Shown: piece by piece, positions 31,650-40,329 of the stretch | Layout of the letters: each line of letters opens with the position of its first letter | How positions within the stretch are numbered: position 1 is the first letter of the stretch | From: Halobacterium litoreum | GTDB taxonomy: Archaea; Halobacteriota; Halobacteria; Halobacteriales; Halobacteriaceae | Direction: 5' to 3' | Assembly (NCBI RefSeq): GCF_021233415.1 | Contig: NZ_CP089466.1 | Span: forward strand, 1-64,000 | Length of the DNA: 64,000 nucleotides | The notes under the pieces: generated by a model | The model's database searches: none | Told to the model about the DNA's origin: nothing | What the model saw: only the letters and a program-made list of their open reading frames with translations | Program-made: the position numbers and the translations under genes

Positions 31650-32168
31650 TTACAGGTCCGCGAGCGCTGCCTCTACCTCGTCGTAGTCCGGGAACTCCGG
31701 CCACTCCGAGGCGACCCACGCGTACTCGACGGTGCGGTCCGCGCCGACGAGGAAGACGGCGGGGCGCGGCTCGCTGACGCCGGCCATCCCGTCGACGTCG
31801 TGACTGACGCCGTAGGCTTCGGCGACGCCGTTCTGGGGGTCGCTGAACAGGCCCGCGAAGTGCCCGATGTCGCGGTCAGCGACGGTGGTCTTGTGCTCGT
31901 AGGGCGACGAGATGGAGACGCCCGCGACCTGCACGCCGTACTCCTCGACGCTCCGGTCGCGGAGCTCGTTCCAGACGTACGTCGCGGGGAACGCGCCGTC
32001 CATCGTCGTGAACACCAGCAGGACGGGCCCGTCGCCGAGCAAATCCGAGAGCGCCACGTCCTCCCAGTACTCGTCGTTCACGAGCGGGCGCGTGAACTCC
32101 GGTGCCTCGTCGCCCTCGGCGACGTGGTCCGCGTCGGGGAGGTCGACGACGTCGAAGCCGAGGTCCAT
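31650..32168 (-). CDS. Peroxiredoxin-like thioredoxin-fold protein with no cysteine
   Basis: 172 residues. The thioredoxin-fold layout of AhpC/TSA proteins is clear: EGDEAPEFTRPLVNDEYWEDVALSDLLGDGPVLLVF, then WNELRDR, VQVAGVSISSPYEHKTTVADRDIGHFAGLFSD, and PAVFLVGADRTVEYAWVASEWPEFPDYDEV. In active peroxiredoxins the peroxidatic Cys follows the first strand in a PxxxTxxC loop. Here that stretch reads FTTMDGAFPATYVW, and the whole protein has no Cys. It therefore cannot act as a normal peroxiredoxin and may be a binding or chaperone-like relic. Its start overlaps the CPFC protein stop (TGATG). Confidence 0.75.
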   Translation of the reverse strand: MDLGFDVVDLPDADHVAEGDEAPEFTRPLVNDEYWEDVALSDLLGDGPVLLVFTTMDGAFPATYVWNELRDRSVEEYGVQVAGVSISSPYEHKTTVADRDIGHFAGLFSDPQNGVAEAYGVSHDVDGMAGVSEPRPAVFLVGADRTVEYAWVASEWPEFPDYDEVEAALADL

Positions 32169-32458
32169 CAGGCGTCACCCCCGTAGGTCGCGTCGAGGTA
32201 GTCCACGATGTTCGCGCTCTCGGCCATCGCCACGCCCGTCTCGTCGTCCACGATGGCGGGCACGGTGCGCGCGCCGACGATGCGCTTGACGGCGTTGCGC
32301 TCCGAGTGCAGCGGTTCGACGAACCGCGACTGGTAGTCGAGGCCGAGTTCGTCGAGTCGCCGCACGACGCGCTCGCAGAACGGACACGCCTGCAGTCGGT
32401 ACAGCGTGATGTGGGCGTCGCTGTGGTCGGGACGCGGCGGGATGTCTCGCGCGCTCAT
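32168..32458 (-). CDS. Glutaredoxin/GST-N-like protein with CPFC motif
   Basis: 96 residues. A thioredoxin fold of glutathione-S-transferase N-domain type: ITLYRLQACPFCERVVRRLDELGLDYQSR, then ARTVPAIVDDETGVAMAESANIVDYLDATY with the cis-Pro in TVPAIV and the ESANIVDYL helix. The CPFC pair is redox-capable. Haloarchaea lack glutathione and use gamma-glutamylcysteine, so it likely acts with that thiol or a protein partner (established for the group, inferred here). It is translationally coupled to the Cys-less redoxin. Confidence 0.82.
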   Translation of the reverse strand: MSARDIPPRPDHSDAHITLYRLQACPFCERVVRRLDELGLDYQSRFVEPLHSERNAVKRIVGARTVPAIVDDETGVAMAESANIVDYLDATYGGDA

Positions 32459-32530
32459 GTACGCGACGATTGGCCCGAACGCCGGGTAAACGCTTCGCCC
32501 GCGGCATTTGCGGTGGCTTCGTTGAGAAAG

Positions 32531-32540
32531 GTATTAATCC
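32531..32540 (+). promoter_or_regulatory. TATA-like promoter element for the CNNM gene
   Basis: GTATTAATCC lies 28 bases before the ATG at 32568 in an otherwise GC-rich stretch. The spacing fits a near-leaderless transcript. Confidence 0.5.
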
Positions 32541-32567
32541 GGGCGGCCGGAAACAAGTCGTACTGGA

Positions 32568-33947
32568 ATGGGCTCACTGTTGTCTCCACTCGCAGTGACG
32601 GTACTCGGCTTCGAACTCGGGGAGACCGCCATCACAGTGGCCGGTGCTTCGGTCATGGTCGTGTTGATGTTGCTCTCCGCGTTCTTCTCGTCCTCTGAGC
32701 TGGCGATGTTCTCGCTGGCGAGCCACCGCATCGACGCGCTCCAGGAGGAGGGACGGCCGGGCGCGAACACGGTCGCCGCCCTGAAAGAGGACCCCCACCG
32801 ACTCCTCATCACGATTCTCGTCGGGAACAACCTCGTGAACATCGCCATGTCCTCTATCGGTACCGCTCTGTTCGCCGTCTACATGTCACAGGGGCAGGCG
32901 GTCGTCGCGGCGACGTTCGGCGTCACCGCGCTCGTGTTGCTGTTCGGCGAGAGCGCGCCGAAGTCCTACGCCGTCGAGAACTCGGAGTCGTGGGCGCTCT
33001 CCATCGCGCGCCCCCTGAAGTGGTCCGAGCGCCTCCTGTACCCACTGGTCGTCCTCTTCGACCACCTCACCCGCATCGTGAACCGCGTCACGGGCGGCCG
33101 CGCGGCCATCGAGACGAGCTACGTCACGCGCTCCGAGATTCAGGACATGATCAAGACCGGGGAGCGCGAGGGCGTCATCGAGGAAGAGGAACGCGAGATG
33201 CTCCAGCGCATCTTCCGGTTCAACAACACCATCGCGAAGGAGGTGATGACGCCCCGCCTGGACATGACCGCCGTCTCGAAGGACGCCACCGTCGAGGAGG
33301 CGATACAGACGTGTACGCAGTCCGGCCACGAGCGCGTCCCCGTCTACGAGGGCGAACTCGACAACGTCATCGGCGTCGTCAGCCTCGAAGACCTCGTCCG
33401 CGAGTACCTCTACGGGGAGTCCGAGGACGTCGAACTCGACGACCTCATCGAGCCGACGCTCCACGTCCCCGAGTCGAAGAACGTCGACGACCTGCTCCAG
33501 GAGATGCAGGACGAGCGCGTCCAGTTGGTCGTCGTCATCGACGAGTTCGGGACGACCGAGGGCCTGCTCACCACCGAGGACATCACGGAGGAGATTGTCG
33601 GCGAAATCCTCGAAGGCGAGGAGGAACTCCCCCTCGACTTCGTGGAGGACGACACCGTCCGCGTGCGCGGCGAAGTGAACATCGAGGAGGTCAACGAAGC
33701 CCTCGAAATCGACCTGCCGGAGGGCGAGGAGTTCGAGACCATCGCGGGGTTCATCTTCAACCGCGCGGGCCGCCTCGTCGAGGAGGGGGAGACGTTCCGC
33801 TTCGAGAACGTCGAACTCACCGTCGAACACGTCGAGAACACGCGCATCATGAAGGCGCGCGTCAAGCGCCTGCCGCCCGAGGAGGCCGACGACCTCGAAC
33901 ACGAGTCGCTGGCCGCCGAAGGCGAGACGCAGACCAACGACACGTAG
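32568..33947 (+). CDS. CNNM/CorC-type membrane transporter with CBS pair
   Basis: 459 residues. The order is an N-terminal CNNM (DUF21) domain with about four spans (MVVLMLLSAFFSSSELAMFSLA...), the linker EIQDMIKTGEREGVIEEEEREMLQRIFRF, then FNNTIAKEVMTPRLDM and two CBS domains (ERVPVYEGELDNVIGVVSLEDL; VQLVVVIDEFGTTEGLLTTEDI), and a C-terminal CorC_HlyC domain (EDDTVRVRGEVNIEEVNEAL). Family members transport or regulate Mg2+/Co2+ or other divalent cations. The older name haemolysin is misleading. It is a single-gene unit. Confidence 0.93.
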   Translation: MGSLLSPLAVTVLGFELGETAITVAGASVMVVLMLLSAFFSSSELAMFSLASHRIDALQEEGRPGANTVAALKEDPHRLLITILVGNNLVNIAMSSIGTALFAVYMSQGQAVVAATFGVTALVLLFGESAPKSYAVENSESWALSIARPLKWSERLLYPLVVLFDHLTRIVNRVTGGRAAIETSYVTRSEIQDMIKTGEREGVIEEEEREMLQRIFRFNNTIAKEVMTPRLDMTAVSKDATVEEAIQTCTQSGHERVPVYEGELDNVIGVVSLEDLVREYLYGESEDVELDDLIEPTLHVPESKNVDDLLQEMQDERVQLVVVIDEFGTTEGLLTTEDITEEIVGEILEGEEELPLDFVEDDTVRVRGEVNIEEVNEALEIDLPEGEEFETIAGFIFNRAGRLVEEGETFRFENVELTVEHVENTRIMKARVKRLPPEEADDLEHESLAAEGETQTNDT

Positions 33948-33982
33948 CCCGCCGACTGCCGCCCCGAAGACCGACACCCGTC

Positions 33983-33987
33983 TTTTT
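33983..33987 (+). terminator. T-run terminator after the CNNM gene
   Basis: TTTTT on the plus strand, 36 bases after the stop and preceded by CCCGTC. Short T-runs are the usual archaeal termination signal. Confidence 0.4.
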
Positions 33988-34079
33988 GCATCGGAGTCCG
34001 CTCACGCCGTCGCCGCCGTCCAGAGCCGCGGGCGTCTCCGGGTCGGGTGCTCACTCGCTGTCGTCCGGTCGGTCCGCGA

Positions 34080-35255
34080 TTAGGCGAGCGCGTCGACCGC
34101 GGTGAACGCGCCGTAACTCACGCCGAGTGCGAGCGCGAGCGACGCGACCCACGCCAGCACGGTGAACACCATCTTCCGCGTGCTCACGCCGCTCCCCGTC
34201 GACGCGGCGAACCCGGAGCCGACGATGCCGGAGACGATGATTTCGTTGAACGAGACGGGGATGCCGAGGAAGACGGCGGTCTGCGCGATGGCGAAACTCG
34301 GGATGAGCGCGGCGATAGAGCGCCGCGGCCCCAGACTGGAGTAGTCCTGGGAGAGCGCCTTTATCATCCGCGGGGCGCCCGTCCACGACCCGGCGAGCAG
34401 GCCGATGCCGCCGCCGAGCAGGACGTACGTCAGCGGCACGTCCCCGCCGACCAGCGGGAGCAGCGGCCCGACCGCGAGCCCGACCTGGCTCCCGCCGGCG
34501 GAGAACGCGACGAGGCCGCCGAGCGCGAGCAGGAAGTGACGCTGGCCGCGCTCGGCGTCCCGCATCACGTCCCGGCGGAGGACGAGCGCGACGGCGGCCG
34601 CGAACGCGACGGTCGCCGCGACCTGTACCGCGACCTCGTTTCGCCCGACCTCGGCGGCGACGGCGGCCGCCAGCGACCGACTCGTGCCCGTCGGTCCGAG
34701 GAACACGAACTCGATGTTCGCGACGATGGCGCCGACCACCGCCGCGAGCACCGGCGTCGTCACCTCGTCGGCGTCCAGCGACCGCAGGCCCCGCGCCGTC
34801 GCGTACGCGATGCCGCCGCCGACGAACGGCACGAGCACCCACAGCGTCGCTATCTCCCGGTACTTCGGCCACGCCGGCTCGCCGCCCATCGCGAGGCCGG
34901 TGCCGACGACCGCGCCCGTCACGGTGAACGCCGTCGCGATGGGGTAGCCCGCGAACACGCCGACCGCCACCAGCACGGCGGCGACGATGAGCGCCGTCGT
35001 CGCCGCGAGCGGCGACAGCGTCACCCCGACGACGAGTTCGCGGCCGACCGCCTCCGAGACGTTCGCGCCCTGGAACACCGCGCCGGCGAGGCCGAGGATG
35101 CCCACGACGAATCCCGCGCGCATCACCGTGATGGCGTTCGCGCCGACCGCGGGCGCGAACGGCGTCGACCCCGACGACCCCGCGCCGATGGCCCACGCCA
35201 TGAAGAGACTTGCCAGTGCGGCCACCACGAGCGTCGCGAGGGCGGTGCCACTCAT
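34080..35255 (-). CDS. Inorganic phosphate transporter (PiT family)
   Basis: 391 residues from ATG 35255. About ten spans. The two PiT signature repeats are recognisable. The first half has GSTPFAPAVGANAITVMRAGFVVGILGLAGAVFQGANVSEAV in outline (FAPAVGANAITVMRAG), and the second half has PVSFNEIIVSGIVGSGFAAS. LGPRRSIAALIPSFAIAQ occurs in place of the usual GxN-type signature. It couples phosphate uptake to Na+ or H+. It lies 57 bases downstream of the DUF5828-type gene on the same strand; in many haloarchaea a PhoU-like gene is next to PiT, but none is here. Confidence 0.87.
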   Translation of the reverse strand: MSGTALATLVVAALASLFMAWAIGAGSSGSTPFAPAVGANAITVMRAGFVVGILGLAGAVFQGANVSEAVGRELVVGVTLSPLAATTALIVAAVLVAVGVFAGYPIATAFTVTGAVVGTGLAMGGEPAWPKYREIATLWVLVPFVGGGIAYATARGLRSLDADEVTTPVLAAVVGAIVANIEFVFLGPTGTSRSLAAAVAAEVGRNEVAVQVAATVAFAAAVALVLRRDVMRDAERGQRHFLLALGGLVAFSAGGSQVGLAVGPLLPLVGGDVPLTYVLLGGGIGLLAGSWTGAPRMIKALSQDYSSLGPRRSIAALIPSFAIAQTAVFLGIPVSFNEIIVSGIVGSGFAASTGSGVSTRKMVFTVLAWVASLALALGVSYGAFTAVDALA

Positions 35256-35312
35256 GCTTGCGGACTCGGGGAGGCGACACAAAGAGACTACCGGCCTGCG
35301 TCCGTGTCGCCG

Positions 35313-35996
35313 TTAGTTCGTCGTGGATTTCGCGTCGTCGTTTTGCTCGGGCGGTTCGACGCCCTCGACGGCCTCCGCGATTTCCGTCTCGCGTTCCGTG
35401 TCGACGTGCCACCGGTCGATGTCCTCGAAGGACTGGAGGTACTCGCGGACGGCCTCCTTGAGGTCGTCGTCGTTGACGTTCACCTCGAAGACGAACTCCT
35501 CTTGGCTGCGCACGCGCTGGATGTTCGCGGACACGACGTCGTTGTCGAAGTAGTACGGCGCGACCTGCGTCATCACGTTCTGGTAGACGACGTTCTCGAC
35601 TTTGCGGAGGGCCTTCCGCCCGGCGGTGTCGGCGGCGCGCTTGACGTGGCCGAGGGAGTCCTGCCACTTCTCGACGGCGTCCTCGTCCTCGCCGTTTTCG
35701 AGTTTCTCGTAGGACTCCGAGAGGTGTTCGCCCGCCGTCTGGAGGTCCTCGTCCGGGGATTTTCCCGCCTTCTCGCCTTCGCCCTCGTCGACGCTCGCCT
35801 GCTCGGCGGTCTTCTCGCTGACCTCGTCCTCGATGCGCTCGTGGGACTTCGGCCGCCACTCGTCCCACGCCGCGAACTCCTCGGCGTACGCCTCGTCGGC
35901 GCCGGCCTCCCGGAGCGCGTGCGTGATGCGTTCGCCGTGCTCGACGACGTCGCCCCACGACCCGCGCTGTTTGAACCCGGCGACGCTCTCTTCCAT
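35313..35996 (-). CDS. Haloarchaeal conserved protein (DUF5828-like)
   Basis: 227 residues from ATG 35996 (MEESVAGFKQRGSWGDVVEHG). Highly acidic and mostly helical. A Glu/Lys-rich middle (EKTAEQASVDEGEGEKAGKS) leads to GEHLSESYEKLENGE and a structured C-terminal half with ENVVYQNVMTQVAPYYFDNDVVSANI. I recall this sequence type as DUF5828, found only in haloarchaea and often near upp, which is divergent here too. No function is known. Confidence 0.65.
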   Translation of the reverse strand: MEESVAGFKQRGSWGDVVEHGERITHALREAGADEAYAEEFAAWDEWRPKSHERIEDEVSEKTAEQASVDEGEGEKAGKSPDEDLQTAGEHLSESYEKLENGEDEDAVEKWQDSLGHVKRAADTAGRKALRKVENVVYQNVMTQVAPYYFDNDVVSANIQRVRSQEEFVFEVNVNDDDLKEAVREYLQSFEDIDRWHVDTERETEIAEAVEGVEPPEQNDDAKSTTN

Positions 35997-36144
35997 GCCA
36001 TCTACGTTCGGGCGCTGGCGGATAAACCTCTTGCCGCACCCGTGCTTCCACGGGACACGGTAACACCTATCACGCGGACCGCCGACACTCCGGTTCTCGG
36101 TCCGCATAGCGGGATTTAAGCCGTCGCGGACTCGGCGTGCTAGT

Positions 36145-36825
36145 ATGACCATCGAGGACCGCGGCGACGCGCACGTCGTCACGCACGCGCTGGCGAAAGA
36201 CACCCTCTCGAAGATTCGGGACGTGGAGACCGAGCAGGTCGGCTTCCGGAAGGGCCTCGTGAAACTCGGGCGCATCTCCGGCTACGAAATCATCGACGGC
36301 GCGATGGACACCGAGTTCGTCTCGCTGGAGACGCCGCTCACCGAGACCACCGGCGAGCGCGTGAAGGGCCTCGACGACGTCGTCATCATCAACGTCCTGC
36401 GGGCCGCGACGCCGTTCGTGGAGGGCCTGCTGAAGGCGTTCCCGCGCGCGAAGCAGGGCGTCATCAGCGCGGGCCGCGACGAGGAAGCCGGGATGAACGA
36501 CGAGGGCGAGTTCCCCATCACCATCGACTACGTGAAACTCCCCGAAATCAAGCCCGAGGACACCGTCATCGTCGCGGACCCGATGCTCGCCACCGGCTCC
36601 ACGATGTGTACGGTCCTCGACCACGTCACCGAAGAGGCCCCCGACGACCTCGAAGGCCTGTTCGTGCTGTCGGCGGTGAGCGCGCCCGACGGCCTGCTCC
36701 GCGTCAGCGACCAGTTCCCGGAGGCCGACCTGCTCACCGTCTCCATCGACGACCACCTCGACGACGACGGCTTCATCGTCCCCGGCCTCGGCGACGCCGG
36801 CGACCGCGCGTTCCGCACGACCTGA
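36145..36825 (+). CDS. upp: Uracil phosphoribosyltransferase
   Basis: 226 residues. It salvages uracil with PRPP to UMP. Motifs are [33 protein letters not shown] in outline ([13 protein letters not shown]), the PRPP loop [14 protein letters not shown], and the uracil-binding C-terminus [20 protein letters not shown]. The length is normal. Confidence 0.95.
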   Translation: MTIEDRGDAHVVTHALAKDTLSKIRDVETEQVGFRKGLVKLGRISGYEIIDGAMDTEFVSLETPLTETTGERVKGLDDVVIINVLRAATPFVEGLLKAFPRAKQGVISAGRDEEAGMNDEGEFPITIDYVKLPEIKPEDTVIVADPMLATGSTMCTVLDHVTEEAPDDLEGLFVLSAVSAPDGLLRVSDQFPEADLLTVSIDDHLDDDGFIVPGLGDAGDRAFRTT

Positions 36826-36878
36826 CGACGAACGCTTCGCTGCCGGTCTCGTTCTCGACGACCCCTGTCCCGCGGTGA

Positions 36879-36899
36879 AACGCCGTGATTCGCGGCGTT
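36879..36899. terminator. Hairpin downstream of upp
   Basis: Arms AACGCCG and CGGCGTT with the loop TGATTCG, 53 bases after the upp stop. No strong T-run follows, so terminator use is tentative. Confidence 0.35.
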
Positions 36900-36966
36900 C
36901 GACGGCCGGAACGCCGGTGTGTCCCGGACCCCCACGTTCAAGGCGCTGCCCGTCCTCGGCGACCGT

Positions 36967-37206
36967 ATGAGCGACGACGTGGACACCGAGCCGTGTGACT
37001 GGTGCGGGGACGCGGTCGCGGACCCGCTGTCGCGGACCGCGCGCGTGACGGTCGACCGCTCCCAGATAGACAGCCAGCGGCTCTGCCCCGAGTGCTTCGC
37101 GAACTGGATCGAGCGCTACGAGGCCGAGATGCGGCCCGACGACGCAGACGAGGAGGATTCCGGCCCGCAGCCGGCGAGCGAGGACACCGACATCATCGTC
37201 GACTGA
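36967..37206 (+). CDS. Small zinc-finger-like protein
   Basis: 79 residues from ATG 36967. Two Cys pairs, CDWCG near the N-terminus and CPEC about 30 residues later, form a likely treble-clef or zinc-ribbon site. The tail after residue 55 is acidic and disordered (DADEEDSGPQPASEDTD). Haloarchaea encode many such tiny zinc-finger proteins. The role is unknown. Confidence 0.65.
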   Translation: MSDDVDTEPCDWCGDAVADPLSRTARVTVDRSQIDSQRLCPECFANWIERYEAEMRPDDADEEDSGPQPASEDTDIIVD

Positions 37207-37371
37207 CCGGTCGAAGCGACTCCCGACGCGCCCCGACAGCAGCCGCGTCGTCGCGGGCGCTTTGCCTCTCCGAACCCCTTCCTTTCACCTCCACGAAGCG
37301 CCGTCGTCCTGCGGTTCTCGCGCCGGCTACCGGGGTCGGAAACCGCTCCCTTGACGGCTACGTGTCTCTCC

Positions 37372-39402
37372 CTACCGCTCCGGGTTCTCGTCCTCGCCGC
37401 TCTCGCCCGCCGAGAGCCCGTCGTTTCGCTCTCGGTCGAGCGCGCGCTCGGCGTCGTGGTGGGCGGAGTAGCCGTCGAACCAGCGCGCGATGCGCTCGAT
37501 GCGGTCCACGACGTGTCCGGGTTCGCCCGAGCGCGAGAGTTCGTGGCCCTCGCGGGGGTAGCGCACCATCCGGGTGTCGACGCCCTGCTTGCGCAGCGAG
37601 AGGTAGAACAACTCGGCGGTGTTCGCGGGCGTCCGGTAGTCGTTCTCCGCGTGGACGACGAGCGTCGGCGTGTCGACGTTTTCGACGTGCGCGACCGGCG
37701 ACTGCTCCCAGAGGAACTCCGGTTCGTCCCACGGCACCGTCCCGAAGTCGCCCTCCACGAGCTTGTAGGCGTCCGTGGAGCCGTAGAAGCCGGAGAGGTC
37801 GTAGACGCCGCGCTGGGCGACCGCGCCCGCGAAGAAGTCGGTGTGGCCGACCGCCCACGCGGTCATGAAGCCGCCGAAACTCCCGCCCGTGACGAACGCG
37901 TTCTCGGCGTCCACGTAGTCGCGGTCGGCGACCTGTCGCGAGCCCGCCATCACGTCCTCGAAGGTCACGTCGCCCCAGTCGCGCTCGATGCTCCGCATGA
38001 ACGACTGACCGTACCCGGAGGAGCCCCGAGGGTTACACCAGAACACGACGTAGCCCCGCGCCGCGAGCGTCTGGAACTCGTGCCACATCGACCCGGTCGT
38101 CGACCACATCCGGTGGGGGCCGCCGTGGACCTCCACGACCAGCGGGTACTCCTCGTCCGGGTCGAAGTCCGGCGGCGTCAACACCCAGCCCTGCACCTCG
38201 CCGCCGGGCGCGTCCACGCTAATCTCCTCGGGCTGGCTGACCGCGCGGTCGTCGAGGTAGTCGCTGTTCGCGCGCGTCAGGCGGTTCTCCTCGCCGCCCG
38301 CGGGCGTCGCCGCGACCACGTCACCGGGGTGGTCCCACTCCGACTGCACGACGCCGACGGCGTCCCGCGCGACCGAGAAGCCGTGGACGTGGCGGTCGCC
38401 GCCCAAGACGAGTTCGTCGCCCTCGTGGCCGAGGCGCCGGAGGACGTAACTCCCCTCGTCGGGCGTGCAGACGTAGAGGTAGTCGCCGTCGGGCCCCCAC
38501 TCGGGCGCGTGGCTCGCGTTCCACAGTTCGAGTGTGCGGTCGAGGTCGGCGGTCAGGCGCTCTGTCTCGCCGGTCGCGCGGTCGAACACGTCCACCTCGG
38601 TCTGTGCGAGCGTCGGGTCGTCGGCGGGCGTCGTCGTGTACGCGATTCGAGAGCCCGAGACGGCGAGCGTCGGCCCCCAGCCCTCGACGGTCGTCACGAC
38701 CTCTCGGCCCCCGGTCTCGGGGTCGAACGCCTCGATTTCCCACGCGAGCCGGTCGTCGCCGTCGACGCCCCGTCGAATCGGGTAGTAGAGGTCGCTGTCG
38801 CCCCACGCCGGCCCGAGGCAGTCCGCGACGCCCTCGGTGACGCGTTCTACCTCACCGGCGTCGAGGTCGGCGAGGTAGACGTGCGAGCGCGCGCCGTCGG
38901 CGTACGACTCGTGGCTCCGGTAGACGTGCCGGTCGATTACCCGAGGGTCGGGGTCTTCGCGCTCGTACTCGTCGTCGTAGGCCAAGTCGAGGTCGTCGTC
39001 TCGCTCCTCCGGGCGCACCCCTTGGAGGAACGCGATGCGGTCGCCGTCCGGTCCCCACGCGATGGAGGAGACGCCGCCGACCACGTCGGTCACCTGCTCG
39101 GCCTCCCCGCCTTCGACGGGGAGCACCCACAACTGGGGCCGGTCGTCGTCCGCGCCCCGCGTCGAGACGAACGCGAGTCGGTCGCCGGACGGACTCCACG
39201 CCGGTTCGGAGTCCACGCCCTCGGCGACCGTGAACCGCCGCGCCTCGTCGCCGCCGACCGACGCGACGTACACCGTCGCCGCGTACTCGGTGTCGGTGTC
39301 GGGTGTCTGTTTCACGAACGCCACTCGGTCGCCGTCCGGCGACACCGCGGGATGAGAGAGCCGCGAGAAGTCGTGGTAGTCCTCGGCTTCGACAGTCTGC
39401 AT
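37372..39402 (-). CDS. S9-family serine peptidase (acylaminoacyl/prolyl-oligopeptidase type)
   Basis: 676 residues from ATG 39402. The N-terminal 400 residues form a seven-bladed propeller with WD40-like/TolB repeats (PAVSPDGDRVAFVKQ; PAWSPSGDRLAFVST; IAWGPDGDRIAF). The C-terminal alpha/beta hydrolase has VEVHGGPHRMW, FWCNPRGSSGYGQSF (oxyanion region), the nucleophile S508 in TGGSFGGFMTAW, a catalytic Asp in LVVHAENDYRTP and His in REGHELSRSGEP. It degrades short peptides in the cytoplasm. It is monocistronic. Confidence 0.95.
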   Translation of the reverse strand: MQTVEAEDYHDFSRLSHPAVSPDGDRVAFVKQTPDTDTEYAATVYVASVGGDEARRFTVAEGVDSEPAWSPSGDRLAFVSTRGADDDRPQLWVLPVEGGEAEQVTDVVGGVSSIAWGPDGDRIAFLQGVRPEERDDDLDLAYDDEYEREDPDPRVIDRHVYRSHESYADGARSHVYLADLDAGEVERVTEGVADCLGPAWGDSDLYYPIRRGVDGDDRLAWEIEAFDPETGGREVVTTVEGWGPTLAVSGSRIAYTTTPADDPTLAQTEVDVFDRATGETERLTADLDRTLELWNASHAPEWGPDGDYLYVCTPDEGSYVLRRLGHEGDELVLGGDRHVHGFSVARDAVGVVQSEWDHPGDVVAATPAGGEENRLTRANSDYLDDRAVSQPEEISVDAPGGEVQGWVLTPPDFDPDEEYPLVVEVHGGPHRMWSTTGSMWHEFQTLAARGYVVFWCNPRGSSGYGQSFMRSIERDWGDVTFEDVMAGSRQVADRDYVDAENAFVTGGSFGGFMTAWAVGHTDFFAGAVAQRGVYDLSGFYGSTDAYKLVEGDFGTVPWDEPEFLWEQSPVAHVENVDTPTLVVHAENDYRTPANTAELFYLSLRKQGVDTRMVRYPREGHELSRSGEPGHVVDRIERIARWFDGYSAHHDAERALDRERNDGLSAGESGEDENPER

Positions 39403-39449
39403 GCAGTCCGCGTCGTCCGGTGCGCGCAAAGGCGTTGTGCTACCCGGCG

Positions 39450-40329
39450 TCAGTCGTCCAGTTCCGCGACGTACGACCGGACGTGTTCGTCGTCGAGGTG
39501 GTCGAGCAGGCGGTGGTGGGCACGCTCGGTTCGCGCCGCAATCTCCTCGTCGGTGAGTTTCGTGTCGAACGCGCGGTCGATGTACGCCTCACGGAGTTCC
39601 GCGAGTCGCTCGTCGCCGACCTCGCTCTCCTCGATTTCGCCGTGGAACCACTCCCGCCACCGGTCGCGGTCGCTCCACTCGCCCGCGAACTCGGACTCGG
39701 GGCGCATCCAGTCGTAGTGGGGGGCGACGCCGTCCGGGAACCCCCGGTCGCGCTTGTGGTCGGCGAGCAGGCGGCGCGCGACGTGCGCGCCGTGGCCCGC
39801 CGCGACGATGGCTTGGGCGTTCCACTCGCCCGCCGGCGCCGCGACGTAGAGGCCGTCGACGGGCGTTCGGCCGTCTGGGTCGGCGTAGTCCGGGTCGAGG
39901 TGCTCGTGTTCCTCGTCGCCGTGCTCGTGGGTCTCGAAGGGGTCGTCGCCGATTATCGGCTTGAGGTAGGAGCCGTCGTACCACGCCGCCGTGACGACGT
40001 AGTCCGCGTCCACCTCGCGGCCGTCCTGTGTCTCCACGACGAAGCCGTCGTCGCGCTCCGTGACGCGCACGACGCCGTCCTCGACGCGGTCACAGCCCGC
40101 GCGCTCGGCGTGGTCGTGGAGCAGGTCGTACAGCGTCCCCACGTCGATACCGCCCGGGGAACCCCGGATAGTTCTCGACGAACGCGCACCGCTGGAGCGC
40201 CGCGTTCCCGCGGTCGAAGATGACGGTGTCGAGGCCGTAGCGCGCCGTGAACACGCCCGCCGAACAGCCGGTCGGACCGCCGCCGACGACCACCACGTCG
40301 GCGTCGGTCGGCTCGGGCGCCTCAGACAT
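39450..40329 (-). pseudogene. FAD-dependent oxidoreductase (thioredoxin-reductase-like), single-base frameshift
   Basis: Two frames together make one flavoprotein of about 293 residues. The first part, from ATG 40329, has the dinucleotide fold DVVVVGGGPTGCSAGVFTARYGLDTVIFDRG and then NYPGFPG. The continuation GGIDVGTLYDLLHDHAERAG...VDGLYVAAPAGEWNAQAIVAAGHGAHVA lies in a different frame, down to 39450. The total is 880 bases, one more than a multiple of three. Removing one base in the run at 40156-40159 (GGGG on plus, CCCC in the gene) restores NYPGFPGGID. The classical CxxC redox pair is not seen. It follows the siderophore-type binding protein with an 8-base overlap, so it may be a ferric-siderophore reductase. 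This is either a homopolymer sequencing error or a real recent mutation. Confidence 0.72.
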
